64,000 nucleotides of DNA from Hyphomicrobium_B sp001006785 (GTDB lineage: Bacteria > Pseudomonadota > Alphaproteobacteria > Rhizobiales > Hyphomicrobiaceae): assembly GCF_001006785.1 (NCBI RefSeq), contig NZ_CDHO01000002.1, positions 496,001 through 560,000 of the forward strand, read 5' to 3'. A program made the translations under genes and the position numbers. How positions within the stretch are numbered: the stretch's first letter is position 1; every line of letters begins with the position of its first letter. Shown here piece after piece: positions 26,367-37,276 of the stretch. A model generated the notes under the pieces. The model searched no databases. It saw only the letters and a program-made list of their open reading frames with translations, and was not told the DNA's origin.

Positions 26367-28235
26367 TCAGTACATCTGCACCGGCAGCACGCCGCCCGGC
26401 CCGACCATCAGGCCCCAGATTTCGTCGGCTGCGACCTCGACGGTATCGTTGGCCATCGGAGCTTTCGAGCCCTTCAAGCTGTAGGCGTGCTTGCCCGGAG
26501 CGAGTTCGAGCGTGGGGCCGTCAGGAGCTTTGCTCCCCGCGCCACCCGGAATCTTGATCGTCTTTCCGGCGATGACAAGCGTCGCGGGCGTTTCGAGAAT
26601 ATTGCCGAATAGAATTTTCGTCTGGCCGGGTTTCGGCATCAGTCCGGATTTCTTCGCGGCCTCCGTCTGCCGGATCGACAGCTGAGCCGTCGTCTCGCCG
26701 CTTGCACGGCCGAGCGTCAGGACGGCCGGACCTTCGGGCATCGTATAATAAAGCACGACCTCGTCGGGCTTGATGATCGCCTTGGAGGTATCCTCGGTCC
26801 AGCCTCGCTTACCGAGTTCGGCGCGATAGAATTCGAGAACGGACGTGAGCTTCGCTGGCACACTTGCATTGGCGCTATATCGGAACAGCGACTTTTCACT
26901 CCCGCTCAGCGAGTGCGGCTTCGGCACCGGCAGTCCGCCCGCTTCGTCGGCTTCGAGCGCCTGCGCCGTGTCGTTGCCGGATGAAGTCTCCGAAGTGGAG
27001 GCCTCTGGCGCAGCCGCTTCCTCTTTCTGCAAAGCCGAGCCCGCGCCTGTCACATTGACCGACGTTCCCATCTTCATGATGGTGAGCGAAACCTCCTGCT
27101 CGCCTTTGTGAAATTCAAGCGCAACCATGTTTGGTTGGTTGATGACTGTCTTGCGCTCGCTCCAGCCGAGCGCCGGCATCTCGGAGCGATAGAATGCGAC
27201 GATCTCGGCAACGCTGGATGAACTGTTGTAATCGAGACGTCCGGCGCTTCCATCGAAATCGAGACCGTCAGCCGTCGAAGGCACGGGGATTGGTGCTGAG
27301 TTGCCCGCAAGGGCCGTCAGCTTCGACTGCGGTTGCGATGCCTGAGCGGCGCGTGCATCGGCTGGCGGCTGAGGTGCGGTGACGCCTGCAAGAGCGTCTT
27401 TCGTCGCCTTCTTCGCTTGCTCCATAATGTCGATCGCCAGCGCATCCATGGCGTCGCTGAGCTTGTCATGCGCCGTCGGCGTGGACGGCTGCGGAGCCGG
27501 CTCCGGCTTGTCTTCGGGTACTTCTTTAGCCGCGAAAAGGATTTGCGGCGGAATGCTCTCGAGGTTGACGGCCGTCTTGCCGTCGTCGCCCTTTTGCAGC
27601 GTCAGGATGAGCGGCTTTTGATTGTCTTGAACGTAGTAGGAGAAAAGACCTTTCTCGGTTTTCTTGTCGGCATATGCGGCTTTGGCCGAGTCCTCCTTTG
27701 ACCACGGGGACCAGCCGCGTGCGATCAACTCCGTTCTGAAAAAATCGGACGTGGCGTCGACTGTGTCCGGCGTCGTGCATTTGAGATGCGGACGATCGGC
27801 ATCGAATTTGATTTCGGTCGCGTTTTTCGGGAACGGCAGGTCGTGCGCCAGAGGCACGCCGGAATACGTGACGCTGGTCGCATTGTTCTGCGCGGGCGCC
27901 GCATTGATGAAAACCGAAAGCCCCTGCGCGCCTTTCTTGAGAGACGCGAGCACCATGTCGGGATTTGCCTGCTCGCTCGCAGAGACGCGGCCGTATTGCT
28001 GCCAGCCATCGGAGCTCAAGACCTTGAGCGTCTCGGCGGCCGTGTCGGCGACGGACGACGGCGCGGTGAAAATCGTCGACAGCGGACTGGCGTAGATTTC
28101 CTTGCCGCCGGATACGCGCGGCAGCTTGCTGGTATCGAGCGCCTCGTCCGCCCATCCGGACGGAGCCGGTAAAAGCATCGCCATTCCGACAATTGCGAAT
28201 ACTGCGGCCGCATAGCGGCTCATTCTCGGCGTCAT
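26367..28235 (-). CDS. Large secreted protein with four repeated FYR-x-GW modules
   Basis: A 622-residue exported protein with a signal peptide (AVFAIVGMAMLLPAPSGWA). The body repeats a module of about 80-100 residues. Its recognisable core is a helix plus turn: FFRTELIARGW near 170, FYRSEMPALGW near 355 and FYRAELGKRGW near 480, with a degenerate first copy ETLKVLSSDGW near 70. Each is preceded by P.P...... and small beta strands and followed by two strands. Low-complexity linkers separate them (about 240-300 and 410-440). A final beta domain (about 550-622) ends the protein. No enzymatic motif was seen; a periplasmic binding or scaffold role is a guess. Confidence 0.72.
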   Translation of the reverse strand: MTPRMSRYAAAVFAIVGMAMLLPAPSGWADEALDTSKLPRVSGGKEIYASPLSTIFTAPSSVADTAAETLKVLSSDGWQQYGRVSASEQANPDMVLASLKKGAQGLSVFINAAPAQNNATSVTYSGVPLAHDLPFPKNATEIKFDADRPHLKCTTPDTVDATSDFFRTELIARGWSPWSKEDSAKAAYADKKTEKGLFSYYVQDNQKPLILTLQKGDDGKTAVNLESIPPQILFAAKEVPEDKPEPAPQPSTPTAHDKLSDAMDALAIDIMEQAKKATKDALAGVTAPQPPADARAAQASQPQSKLTALAGNSAPIPVPSTADGLDFDGSAGRLDYNSSSSVAEIVAFYRSEMPALGWSERKTVINQPNMVALEFHKGEQEVSLTIMKMGTSVNVTGAGSALQKEEAAAPEASTSETSSGNDTAQALEADEAGGLPVPKPHSLSGSEKSLFRYSANASVPAKLTSVLEFYRAELGKRGWTEDTSKAIIKPDEVVLYYTMPEGPAVLTLGRASGETTAQLSIRQTEAAKKSGLMPKPGQTKILFGNILETPATLVIAGKTIKIPGGAGSKAPDGPTLELAPGKHAYSLKGSKAPMANDTVEVAADEIWGLMVGPGGVLPVQMY

Positions 28236-28340
28236 GAATTTCTCTCCCGGCTGCGCGGAGTTTCATCGCGTGCGGGAACTTGGGTAATGGACTCAACCGA
28301 CATTAGCCAAGTGGGGATCGGCGGTTTGGATAAACCGACA

Positions 28341-28374
28341 TGAAAAAAGCCGCGCTTTCGAGAAAGCGCGGCTT
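28341..28374 (-). terminator. Rho-independent terminator of the PRC-barrel gene
   Basis: A perfect 13-bp inverted repeat (arms 28347-28359 and 28362-28374). On the minus strand it is followed by six T, so it ends the transcript of the gene at 28398-29057. Confidence 0.88.
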
Positions 28375-28397
28375 GAAAAACAGGCAGTGCAGGGAGC

Positions 28398-29057
28398 TTA
28401 GCCGTTGCTTTTGTCGACGATCGGCAACTGCTTGGCTTCCTCCGAACTGATCGACAGCTTCACGCCGTCGGAAACCTCGGTGATCTTGTCGCCGCCAATG
28501 GCATAGACCTGAGCGTTCATGCCAGCAGGCGTTCCGGCCGTAACCAGGATCTCCTGCACCTTGCCGGAGGTATCCGACTTCACGCCGTTGATCTCGCCGA
28601 TCTTCGCGCCGTCCGAGCCGAGAACGGCCTGGCCGATTTTGAGCTGGCTGGCTTCGATGGTCGAACTCGCAGCGCCCGCCGACTCCGGAGCGGCCGGTGC
28701 GGTTTCAGCTGCCGGAGCTTCCGGGGCCGGTTCCTGAGCAGCGCCTTCGGGAGCAGGGGCCTCGGTGGCGTCGGCCGGAGCAGCGGGAGCCTCGGGCTCC
28801 GGCGCTGGCGCCGCGGCGTCGCCGCCTTCCGCTGCCGGGGCGCTCTGGCCGTCAGCGCCCGCCTCAGGCGTCTGCGCCTGCGCGGTTTCCTCGTTAGCGG
28901 AAAGGGTCTGTTCCGCCTGCTCAGCGTCGGCCGGCTCGGCCTGCTGCGCGAGAACGATCCTGTCGTTCGTCGCGGAATATCCCGGTGAAGTTCCGAGCAC
29001 CAGCATGGCGGCAGCAAATGAAGCGCTCGCCAGAGAATACGTTTTCGCCGAGAACAA
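28398..29057 (-). CDS. Exported PRC-barrel-like protein with a Pro/Ala/Glu-rich linker
   Basis: A 219-residue protein. AGGAGG lies five bases before a TTG at 29057, giving a signal peptide FSAKTYSLASASFAAAMLVLGTSPGYSA; upstream in-frame ATGs have no such site. The middle (about 50-140) is a Pro, Ala and Glu-rich low-complexity segment. The C-terminal 75 residues look like a PRC barrel (LKIGQAVLGSDGAKIGEINGVKSD). It should be periplasmic or envelope-associated, with the linker spanning to a distant site. Single gene with its own terminator. Confidence 0.7.
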   Translation of the reverse strand: MFSAKTYSLASASFAAAMLVLGTSPGYSATNDRIVLAQQAEPADAEQAEQTLSANEETAQAQTPEAGADGQSAPAAEGGDAAAPAPEPEAPAAPADATEAPAPEGAAQEPAPEAPAAETAPAAPESAGAASSTIEASQLKIGQAVLGSDGAKIGEINGVKSDTSGKVQEILVTAGTPAGMNAQVYAIGGDKITEVSDGVKLSISSEEAKQLPIVDKSNG

Positions 29058-29394
29058 GACGGCCTCCTTACCTGCTCCGCGGCTTGCTTCCATGTTGCAA
29101 GCCGCTTCAACCCGACCGGCATCCCATGTGCCGGACATTACACGCCGATAGCATCGCTAGCGCCCGCAGGCGAACAGCGGTGTCAATGAGATAACCGCGA
29201 ATGGGAACGTAGGCGCGGACATGCGTGCCGCCATCGACACGCTGCGCGCACCCGATCCACATAAGAGCCAATGCGAGCGAGATTAAGAGGCGCGCCGTGT
29301 ACGGCGAAAAATATCCTCGATGCGTGCACAAAAAGCACAAACCGGCAGGCATCGTCTGCCCGCCGGTTATGCAGTTTGAAGGATTTCGTCGCGC
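29058..29394. other. Intergenic region upstream of the PRC-barrel gene
   Basis: About 337 bases. The right part holds the hairpin listed at 29328-29368. An 81-codon minus-strand frame (29107-29352) has a hydrophobic patch, but it begins inside that hairpin and lacks a ribosome-binding site. I therefore treat the rest as the promoter and leader of the PRC-barrel gene. Confidence 0.5.
29328..29368 (-). terminator. Probable terminator of the MlaC-like gene
   Basis: Inverted repeat AACCGGC / GCCGGTT (29340-29346 and 29362-29368) with an inner GGCA/TGCC pairing. On the minus strand it is followed by a T-rich tract (TTTGTGCTTTTTG). Confidence 0.65.
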
Positions 29395-29997
29395 TTAGCG
29401 GCTGAGAGCCAGCACCAGCGCACGGGGATTGTTGCCGTTCTCGGTGATGTATTTCTGGAAAATATCGTCGAGGAACGACGTCATCCAGAAGCCGACGACC
29501 TGCGCGTCGCGCACCTTGTACCCGGAGCCCGACTTCATCACGAGCCAGCGGATATCGTAGGTCAGACCCGAGCGCAGCGTGATGCGTGCGTCGACGTTCG
29601 TACCGCCAGCGTCGCCAGGACCCTGGCCGACGACGACCGCGCTCGCCACCGGATATTCCGGAGCCGTCTTCGCCGCATATTTGGCGATGAAGTTGATCAT
29701 GCCGTTGTAATAGCTCGGACGCTCGGCCTTCGGCAGCGTGCGCGCATGAGGTCCAAGCGCCGTCAAACCGATGTTGGGCACGTCCATGTGCTTGCGCAGA
29801 ACATCGCTGAAGGCCACGACGCCGCCGGTGCGTTGCGCAGCCAGCAGTTCGTTTTGAACGCCCTGCATATAGGCTGCGGGCGATTCCGCGCGTGCATTCG
29901 TTGTCGTCAGCGCCGCGACGCAGACCATCATGGCAATTAGCCAGCAGGCGGAGCGCGTCCGCGTCCAAATTGTCATCTGCGTGTCTAACCCTCGCAT
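29395..29997 (-). CDS. MlaC/Ttg2D-like ABC-transport auxiliary protein
   Basis: A 200-residue periplasmic protein with a signal peptide ending in NARA. The mature domain has the MlaC fold signature: helices around LLAAQRTGGVVAFSDVLRKHMDV, then strands in VDARITLRSGLTYDIRWLVMKSGSGYKVRDAQVVGFWMTSFLDDIF and a C-terminal helix. MlaC ferries phospholipids between the membranes. This one is isolated from other mla genes. AAGGGG lies five bases upstream of the ATG at 29997. Confidence 0.82.
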   Translation of the reverse strand: MRGLDTQMTIWTRTRSACWLIAMMVCVAALTTTNARAESPAAYMQGVQNELLAAQRTGGVVAFSDVLRKHMDVPNIGLTALGPHARTLPKAERPSYYNGMINFIAKYAAKTAPEYPVASAVVVGQGPGDAGGTNVDARITLRSGLTYDIRWLVMKSGSGYKVRDAQVVGFWMTSFLDDIFQKYITENGNNPRALVLALSR

Positions 29998-30121
29998 AGT
30001 CGCCCCTTACCAGTTCTCTCTTCTCAAGTCAGCCCGAAAGGGATGTGCCGCTATCTGTCTGCTCGCACAAACCAGACCTACCGCGGTAGAGAAGCAACAA
30101 TCTCGTCAAAACGATGCCCGA

Positions 30122-30757
30122 TTACGCTCCGGCCGGTGCAAGATCAGCGTCGAATTTGTGGCCGCCCGATGGCCCGCTCACTCCTGTCGCTGCATCCGGC
30201 CGTAGCAAAGGCAGCCCAAGGATGCGGCAAAGCTCGAGAATTTCGCCCTGTCCGACCTGTTCCGCCGTCGCCAGCGTGACGCTGCGGCTCGCATCGGGAT
30301 GGACCAGAACGACGTCGCGCACGACGCTGGAAAGCGATGTCCGGATTTTTACCGAAACGCCGATATAGGTCGAAAGCGGCATCCGCCAGCCCTGCGTCGA
30401 GAACGGCGTTCTGTCGACGACCATGACGTCGCCATTGCGAATATCGATGATGCGGTCGGACGCCATGGCGATGACGATGTTGCGCAGCGGCCAACAGACG
30501 AGGGCCGCCCAGAATACGAGCGCGATCGCAAGCTCGACGGCCGCGATCGGATTGGCCACAAGCACGGCGCGGAGGTCAGGCGACGCGACGGCGTACACGG
30601 CGAGACCGACTTGCGGGACGACGATCAGCGCCGCAAGCGTTGCCATCAAAAGCAAGCCCGGCAGCTTCGCGATCTTGGGCTCGCTGCGCCTCAGAGTGAT
30701 CGGTAGCTGGTACATCGCGCCAGAAATCACAACGAACTCAGAAGATTGTTGCTGCAT
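30122..30757 (-). CDS. Membrane protein with two transmembrane segments, unknown
   Basis: A 211-residue protein with two hydrophobic helices (about residues 33-58 and 68-92), then a soluble domain of about 110 residues. The domain begins MASDRIIDIRNGDVMVVDRTPFSTQGWRMPL and shows a beta-rich PH-like or PepSY-like pattern. The topology resembles bacterial membrane-anchored PH-domain proteins, but I cannot assign it. There is no clear operon: the MlaC-like gene starts 124 bases downstream. Start uncertain; an internal Met at residue 15 is an alternative. Confidence 0.6.
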   Translation of the reverse strand: MQQQSSEFVVISGAMYQLPITLRRSEPKIAKLPGLLLMATLAALIVVPQVGLAVYAVASPDLRAVLVANPIAAVELAIALVFWAALVCWPLRNIVIAMASDRIIDIRNGDVMVVDRTPFSTQGWRMPLSTYIGVSVKIRTSLSSVVRDVVLVHPDASRSVTLATAEQVGQGEILELCRILGLPLLRPDAATGVSGPSGGHKFDADLAPAGA

Positions 30758-30862
30758 CTACATCACCGCTTCCACGCCGCCCGGCGCTTGGGGAACGGTA
30801 TCTGGACGCTTGCTAAAACGTGGTTAAGGACTGTCCGAGGTTTTGGTAGGACCAAAGGGGGC

Positions 30863-30890
30863 TTGACACATAAACATATGTTTATATGTT
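30863..30890 (+). promoter_or_regulatory. Promoter of the sahR-like regulator with overlapping palindromic operator
   Basis: A consensus -35 TTGACA (30863-30868) is followed after 16 bases by a partial -10 TATGTT (30885-30890). The spacer is occupied by a perfect 16-base palindrome, ATAAACAT/ATGTTTAT (30870-30885). That geometry fits repression by a dimeric ArsR-type protein. The predicted transcript starts at or next to the ATG at 30898. Confidence 0.7.
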
Positions 30891-30897
30891 TACCGCC

Positions 30898-31926
30898 ATG
30901 CCGACGGCGGAACTCAAAACATCGGATCTCGTGACAGCGCTGAAAGCAGCGGCTGAGCCGACGCGCCTGCGCATTCTTCTGCTGCTCGCGGGCGGGGAGC
31001 TGAACGTAAAGGATCTGACCCTGGTCCTCGGGCAAAGCCAGCCGCGCATCAGCCGGCATCTGAAGCTGCTGTTCGAAGCCGGCCTGATCGAACGCTTCCG
31101 CGAGGGCAGTTGGGTCTATTTCCACATTTCGGACCGCCAGCCCGGCGGCCGCTTGGCATTACGCCTCGTGGCCGACGTCGACCCGTTCGAGGCGGCGGTT
31201 CGCCTCGATCGCGAACGGGCCGATGCTTTGAAGCGCGAGCGCGAAGCGTCCGCCCAGGCCTTCTTCGAAAAGCACGCTGCCGATTGGGACCGCATCCGCA
31301 CGCTGCACGTCGCGGAACGGGAAGTCGAAGCCGCGATGCGCGAAGCGATGGGCAGCGGACCGTTCCGCTTCCTGCTTGATCTCGGAACGGGCACCGGCCG
31401 CACGCTTGAACTGTTTTCCGATCGCTTCGAACGCGGGCTCGGCATCGACGTCAATCAGGCGATGTTGGCGTACGCGCGCGCCAAGCTGAACACGGATGGC
31501 TGTACGCGCGCGCAAGTCCGGCACGGCGACATCTATGCGCTGTCGATCGCCGACCGCCAGGCCGACGCCATCGTGATGCATCAGATCCTGCACTTTCTGT
31601 CCGATCCATCGCTCGCGATCCGCGAGGCGGCACGCGTTCTGGCGCCCGGCGGCAAGCTGCTGATCGTCGATTTCGCGCCGCACGAACTGGAATTTCTGCG
31701 CACGGAAGAAGCGCACGAGCGTCTTGGCTTTTCGCACGACCAGATCAGCGGCTGGCTGAAGGATGCCGGTCTCGTTCCGCGCATGGTGCGGGATCTGACT
31801 CGCAAGCCGGGCGGCAGCGAGGACATTTTGACGGTTACGCTTTGGCTTGCCGAGCGGCCGGGGGACTTCAAAGGCAATACGAACAGAGATGCCGCGGCCA
31901 CCGGCACTCTTGAGGAGGCTCGGTGA
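30898..31926 (+). CDS. ArsR-family regulator fused to a SAM-methyltransferase-like domain, SahR-like
   Basis: A 342-residue fusion. Residues 10-80 are an ArsR winged helix (AAEPTRLRILLLLAGGELNVKDLTLVLGQSQPRISRHL). Residues about 115-320 are a class I methyltransferase-like domain with motif I LLDLGTGTGRTLELF (159-173). SahR of Proteobacteria has this architecture; it senses S-adenosylhomocysteine and controls methionine-cycle genes. Position upstream of metF and metH, and the palindrome in its promoter, support that assignment. The ATG at 30898 lacks a Shine-Dalgarno and lies near the predicted transcription start, so the mRNA may be leaderless. An in-frame ATG at 30886 is unlikely. Confidence 0.85.
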   Translation: MPTAELKTSDLVTALKAAAEPTRLRILLLLAGGELNVKDLTLVLGQSQPRISRHLKLLFEAGLIERFREGSWVYFHISDRQPGGRLALRLVADVDPFEAAVRLDRERADALKREREASAQAFFEKHAADWDRIRTLHVAEREVEAAMREAMGSGPFRFLLDLGTGTGRTLELFSDRFERGLGIDVNQAMLAYARAKLNTDGCTRAQVRHGDIYALSIADRQADAIVMHQILHFLSDPSLAIREAARVLAPGGKLLIVDFAPHELEFLRTEEAHERLGFSHDQISGWLKDAGLVPRMVRDLTRKPGGSEDILTVTLWLAERPGDFKGNTNRDAAATGTLEEAR

Positions 31927-32843
31927 TGGCTCAGGGCAACGAACGCAAAAGCAAGCTTCTCGGCTCCGGCGACATCGTCGTGAGCTTCGAATTCTTTCCT
32001 CCGAAGACGGAGAAGATGGACGAGACGCTGTGGTCGTCGATCTCGCGTCTTGCGCCGCTGCGCCCCGAGTTCGTGTCTGTCACCTACGGAGCAGGCGGTT
32101 CGACGCGCGAACGCACGCACGCGACCGTCACCCGTCTTCTGCGCGAAACCGATCTGAAGCCTGCCGCGCATCTGACGTGCGTCGATGCCTCGAAGGAAGA
32201 GGTCGACGCCGTTGCGAGAGCATACTGGGACGCGGGCGTTCGCCATATCGTGGCGTTGCGCGGCGATCCGGCTCAGGGCGCAGGCACGAAGTACGAACCT
32301 CATCCGGGCGGATATACGAACGCCGCCGATCTCGTTTCCGGTCTGAAGAAGATCGCGAACTTCGAGATTTCGGTTGCGGGTTATCCGGAGACGCATCCGG
32401 AAAGCCCGTCGGTCGAAGCCGATATCGAAAATCTGAAAGCCAAGGTCGACGCCGGCGCCGATCGCATCATCACGCAGTTCGGTTTCGACAATGCGCATTT
32501 CCTGCGCTATCTCGAACGCGCACGTGCCGCAGGAATCTGGGTGCCGATCTCGCCGGGCATCGTGCCGATCCACAATTTCAAGCAGGTGTCGGGCTTCGCA
32601 AAACGCGCTGGCGCCACGGTGCCGTCATGGCTGGCGCGCCGTTTCGAAGGCCTGGAAGACGACCCGGCGACGACGCACCTGGTGGCGGCGGCGGCAGCGA
32701 CCGAGCAGGTGATGGACCTCGTCGACGAAGGCATCAAGAAATTCCACTTCTACACATTGAACCGCGCCGACCTCGTTTACGCCATCTGCCACCTGCTGGG
32801 CTTGAGGTCTGCGAGAACGGATGCCAGCGCCAACGCGGCGTAA
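31926..32843 (+). CDS. metF: Methylenetetrahydrofolate reductase
   Basis: A 305-residue FAD-dependent reductase making 5-methyl-THF for methionine synthase. Family blocks are VVSFEFFPPKTEKMDETLW, VSVTYGAGGSTRERTH, AAHLTCVDAS, GVRHIVALRGDPAQG and, near the end, GIKKFHFYTLNRADLVYAICHLLG. AGGAGG lies seven bases upstream of the ATG at 31926. That start shares bases with the stop codon of the regulator gene, so the two are coupled. Confidence 0.95.
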   Translation: MAQGNERKSKLLGSGDIVVSFEFFPPKTEKMDETLWSSISRLAPLRPEFVSVTYGAGGSTRERTHATVTRLLRETDLKPAAHLTCVDASKEEVDAVARAYWDAGVRHIVALRGDPAQGAGTKYEPHPGGYTNAADLVSGLKKIANFEISVAGYPETHPESPSVEADIENLKAKVDAGADRIITQFGFDNAHFLRYLERARAAGIWVPISPGIVPIHNFKQVSGFAKRAGATVPSWLARRFEGLEDDPATTHLVAAAAATEQVMDLVDEGIKKFHFYTLNRADLVYAICHLLGLRSARTDASANAA

Positions 32844-32870
32844 CCGAATACACTGAATGCGAGGCATGAG

Positions 32871-33932
32871 ATGAGACGTAAGCCGAGTTGGGCAGCGCTG
32901 GAAAAGGCCGCGAGCGAACGCATCCTGATCATCGACGGCGCGATGGGTACGATGATTCAACGCCACAAGCTCGGCGAAGAACACTATCGCGGCGAGCGCT
33001 TCGCGGACCATTCCAAGGACGTCAAAGGCAACAACGATCTGCTCGTCCTGACGCAGCCGAAGGTCATCGAAGGCATTCACGCCGAATATCTCGACGCCGG
33101 CGCGGACATCATCGAGACGAACACGTTCAACGCGCAGCGCATCTCGCTCGCCGACTATCACATGGACGAGCTCGGCTATGAGATCAACGTCGCGGCCGCG
33201 AAGCTCGCACGCAGCGCCGCCGACGCCGCGACCGCCAGGACGCCGGAGAAACCACGCTTCGTTGCCGGAGCCGTCGGCCCGACCAATCGTACGGCGTCGA
33301 TTTCCCCGCAAGTCAACGATCCCGGTTTTCGCAACGTCAACTTCGACGAACTGCGCGAGGCGTACAAAGAGCAGGTGCGCGGATTGATCGACGGCGGCGC
33401 CGACATCATTCTGATCGAAACGATCTTCGACACCTTGAACGCCAAGGCCGCGGGCTTCGCGACGCTCGAGGTGTTCGAGGAAAAAGATCTCGAGCTGCCC
33501 ATCATGATTTCGGGCACGATCACCGATCGCTCGGGACGCACGCTGTCGGGCCAGACGGCGGAAGCCTTCTGGTATTCGATGCGGCACTTGAAGCCGTTTT
33601 CGATTGGCTTGAATTGCGCACTCGGTGCCGAGTTGATGCGCCCCTACATCGCCGAGCTTTGCCACGTCGCCGATGTTCGCATCTCGGCCTATCCGAACGC
33701 CGGATTGCCGAACGCGATGGGCGAATACGACGAAACGCCGGATGAAATGGCGTGCAAGGTCGAACCCTGGCTTGCCGACGGACTGATCAACGTCATCGGC
33801 GGTTGCTGCGGCTCGACGCCCGATCACATCTCGCACATCGCCAGCCACGCAAAGAACTACAAGCCGCGGACGCCGACGAAACTGGAACCGCGCCTGCGCC
33901 TCTCCGGCCTCGAACCTTTCGTCCACGGGTGA
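32871..33932 (+). CDS. Methionine synthase, homocysteine-binding module (split MetH, part 1)
   Basis: A 353-residue protein equal to the first domain of cobalamin-dependent MetH. The zinc ligands for homocysteine are in FSIGLNCALG and VIGGCCGSTPDH. N-terminal markers are IIDGAMGTMIQRHKL and ETNTFNAQRISLADY. It ends RLSGLEPFVHG exactly at the linker that in one-piece MetH joins the folate domain. The next gene begins ten bases later in another frame and holds all remaining domains. GAGG precedes the ATG by six bases. The split seems genuine rather than a sequencing error, since both ends sit in the linker. Confidence 0.93.
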   Translation: MRRKPSWAALEKAASERILIIDGAMGTMIQRHKLGEEHYRGERFADHSKDVKGNNDLLVLTQPKVIEGIHAEYLDAGADIIETNTFNAQRISLADYHMDELGYEINVAAAKLARSAADAATARTPEKPRFVAGAVGPTNRTASISPQVNDPGFRNVNFDELREAYKEQVRGLIDGGADIILIETIFDTLNAKAAGFATLEVFEEKDLELPIMISGTITDRSGRTLSGQTAEAFWYSMRHLKPFSIGLNCALGAELMRPYIAELCHVADVRISAYPNAGLPNAMGEYDETPDEMACKVEPWLADGLINVIGGCCGSTPDHISHIASHAKNYKPRTPTKLEPRLRLSGLEPFVHG

Positions 33933-33942
33933 AATCAAAAAA

Positions 33943-36636
<2,694 letters not shown>

Positions 36637-36654
36637 TCACCCAACACGACGGAT

Positions 36655-36694
36655 GAAAAAAAATCGGCGCGGTCACATTCAGTGCCGCGCCGAT
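36655..36694 (-). terminator. Rho-independent terminator, minus strand
   Basis: Arms ATCGGCGCGG (36663-36672) and CCGCGCCGAT (36685-36694), with an inner CAC/GTG pairing. On the minus strand the stem is followed by eight T. It would end a transcript coming from the microprotein gene at 36800-36883. For metH on the plus strand there is no T run. Confidence 0.82.
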
Positions 36695-36799
36695 GGTCAT
36701 TTGGCTCGCGCCAGGCTTCCTGCAAAGTCCCCGTCTCGTTGGCTCCTTGGAGCGTTTGCCGCGGGTTTGCGATTCAGGCGTTCCTCTCGAAAGTCGCTC

Positions 36800-36883
36800 T
36801 CAGATTGCCCCGATCACGACCGCAAAAACGAAACCAAATGACAGGACAGTAGCAAGGGCATTGAAACTCGCTTGCAAGGTCAT
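36800..36883 (-). CDS. Candidate 27-residue membrane microprotein
   Basis: A very short frame encoding one hydrophobic helix. It reads MTLQASFNALATV, then LSFGFVFAVVIGAI and a stop, with a polar N-terminus and a transmembrane segment of about 18 residues. AGAGG lies seven bases upstream of the ATG, and the strong terminator 106 bases downstream on the same strand suits a transcript of its own. Small single-helix membrane proteins of this type are often missed by gene callers. I do not recognise a named family. Confidence 0.55.
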   Translation of the reverse strand: MTLQASFNALATVLSFGFVFAVVIGAI

Positions 36884-37276
36884 ACCGTCACCTCTCGAAT
36901 GAGAGTTTTGGATTCCGTCGCGCCTCTCTCCGAAGCGTGTCGAAAGCTACGCAGCCGCCAGCAGTGCTGACAAGTTAAAAGCATTTTGCGATGCAGAGAG
37001 AACGCCTTGATTTCTAGGCGTTTCGATGCGTCGGGATGCGTGCGATCACATCGGAAGCCGTCATATGCATCGCACGCCCGTCGCGACGGCTTCGATCGGA
37101 GAGTGAGGGAAAAATCCACGTTTCCAATCGCCGATCCGCCGAGCGCTCATTTCATGCGTTGCGAAAAATCTGACGGCGTGATCGCCAGCCACGCAAGAAA
37201 TGCGGCGCACAAAAAAGAACTGTAAATAATTATCCTTACGCTTTGAAATGCGCGTCATGACGGAAGAGATCGCCGT

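Larger units (their letters stand above)
36637..37276. other. Gap between metH and the GNAT gene
   Basis: About 640 bases. It contains a strong hairpin terminator for the minus strand (36655-36694) and a 27-codon minus-strand gene (36800-36883), both listed separately. The remaining 390 bases up to 37276 show no convincing frame. They may hold the microprotein promoter: TTGTCA, 18 bases, TAGCTT on the minus strand is a weak candidate. Confidence 0.55.

Noticed and set aside
29107..29352. 81-codon minus-strand frame with a hydrophobic stretch resembling a lipoprotein signal
   Set aside because: Its start lies inside a terminator hairpin, there is no ribosome-binding site, and the residue before the Gly-Cys does not fit a lipobox.
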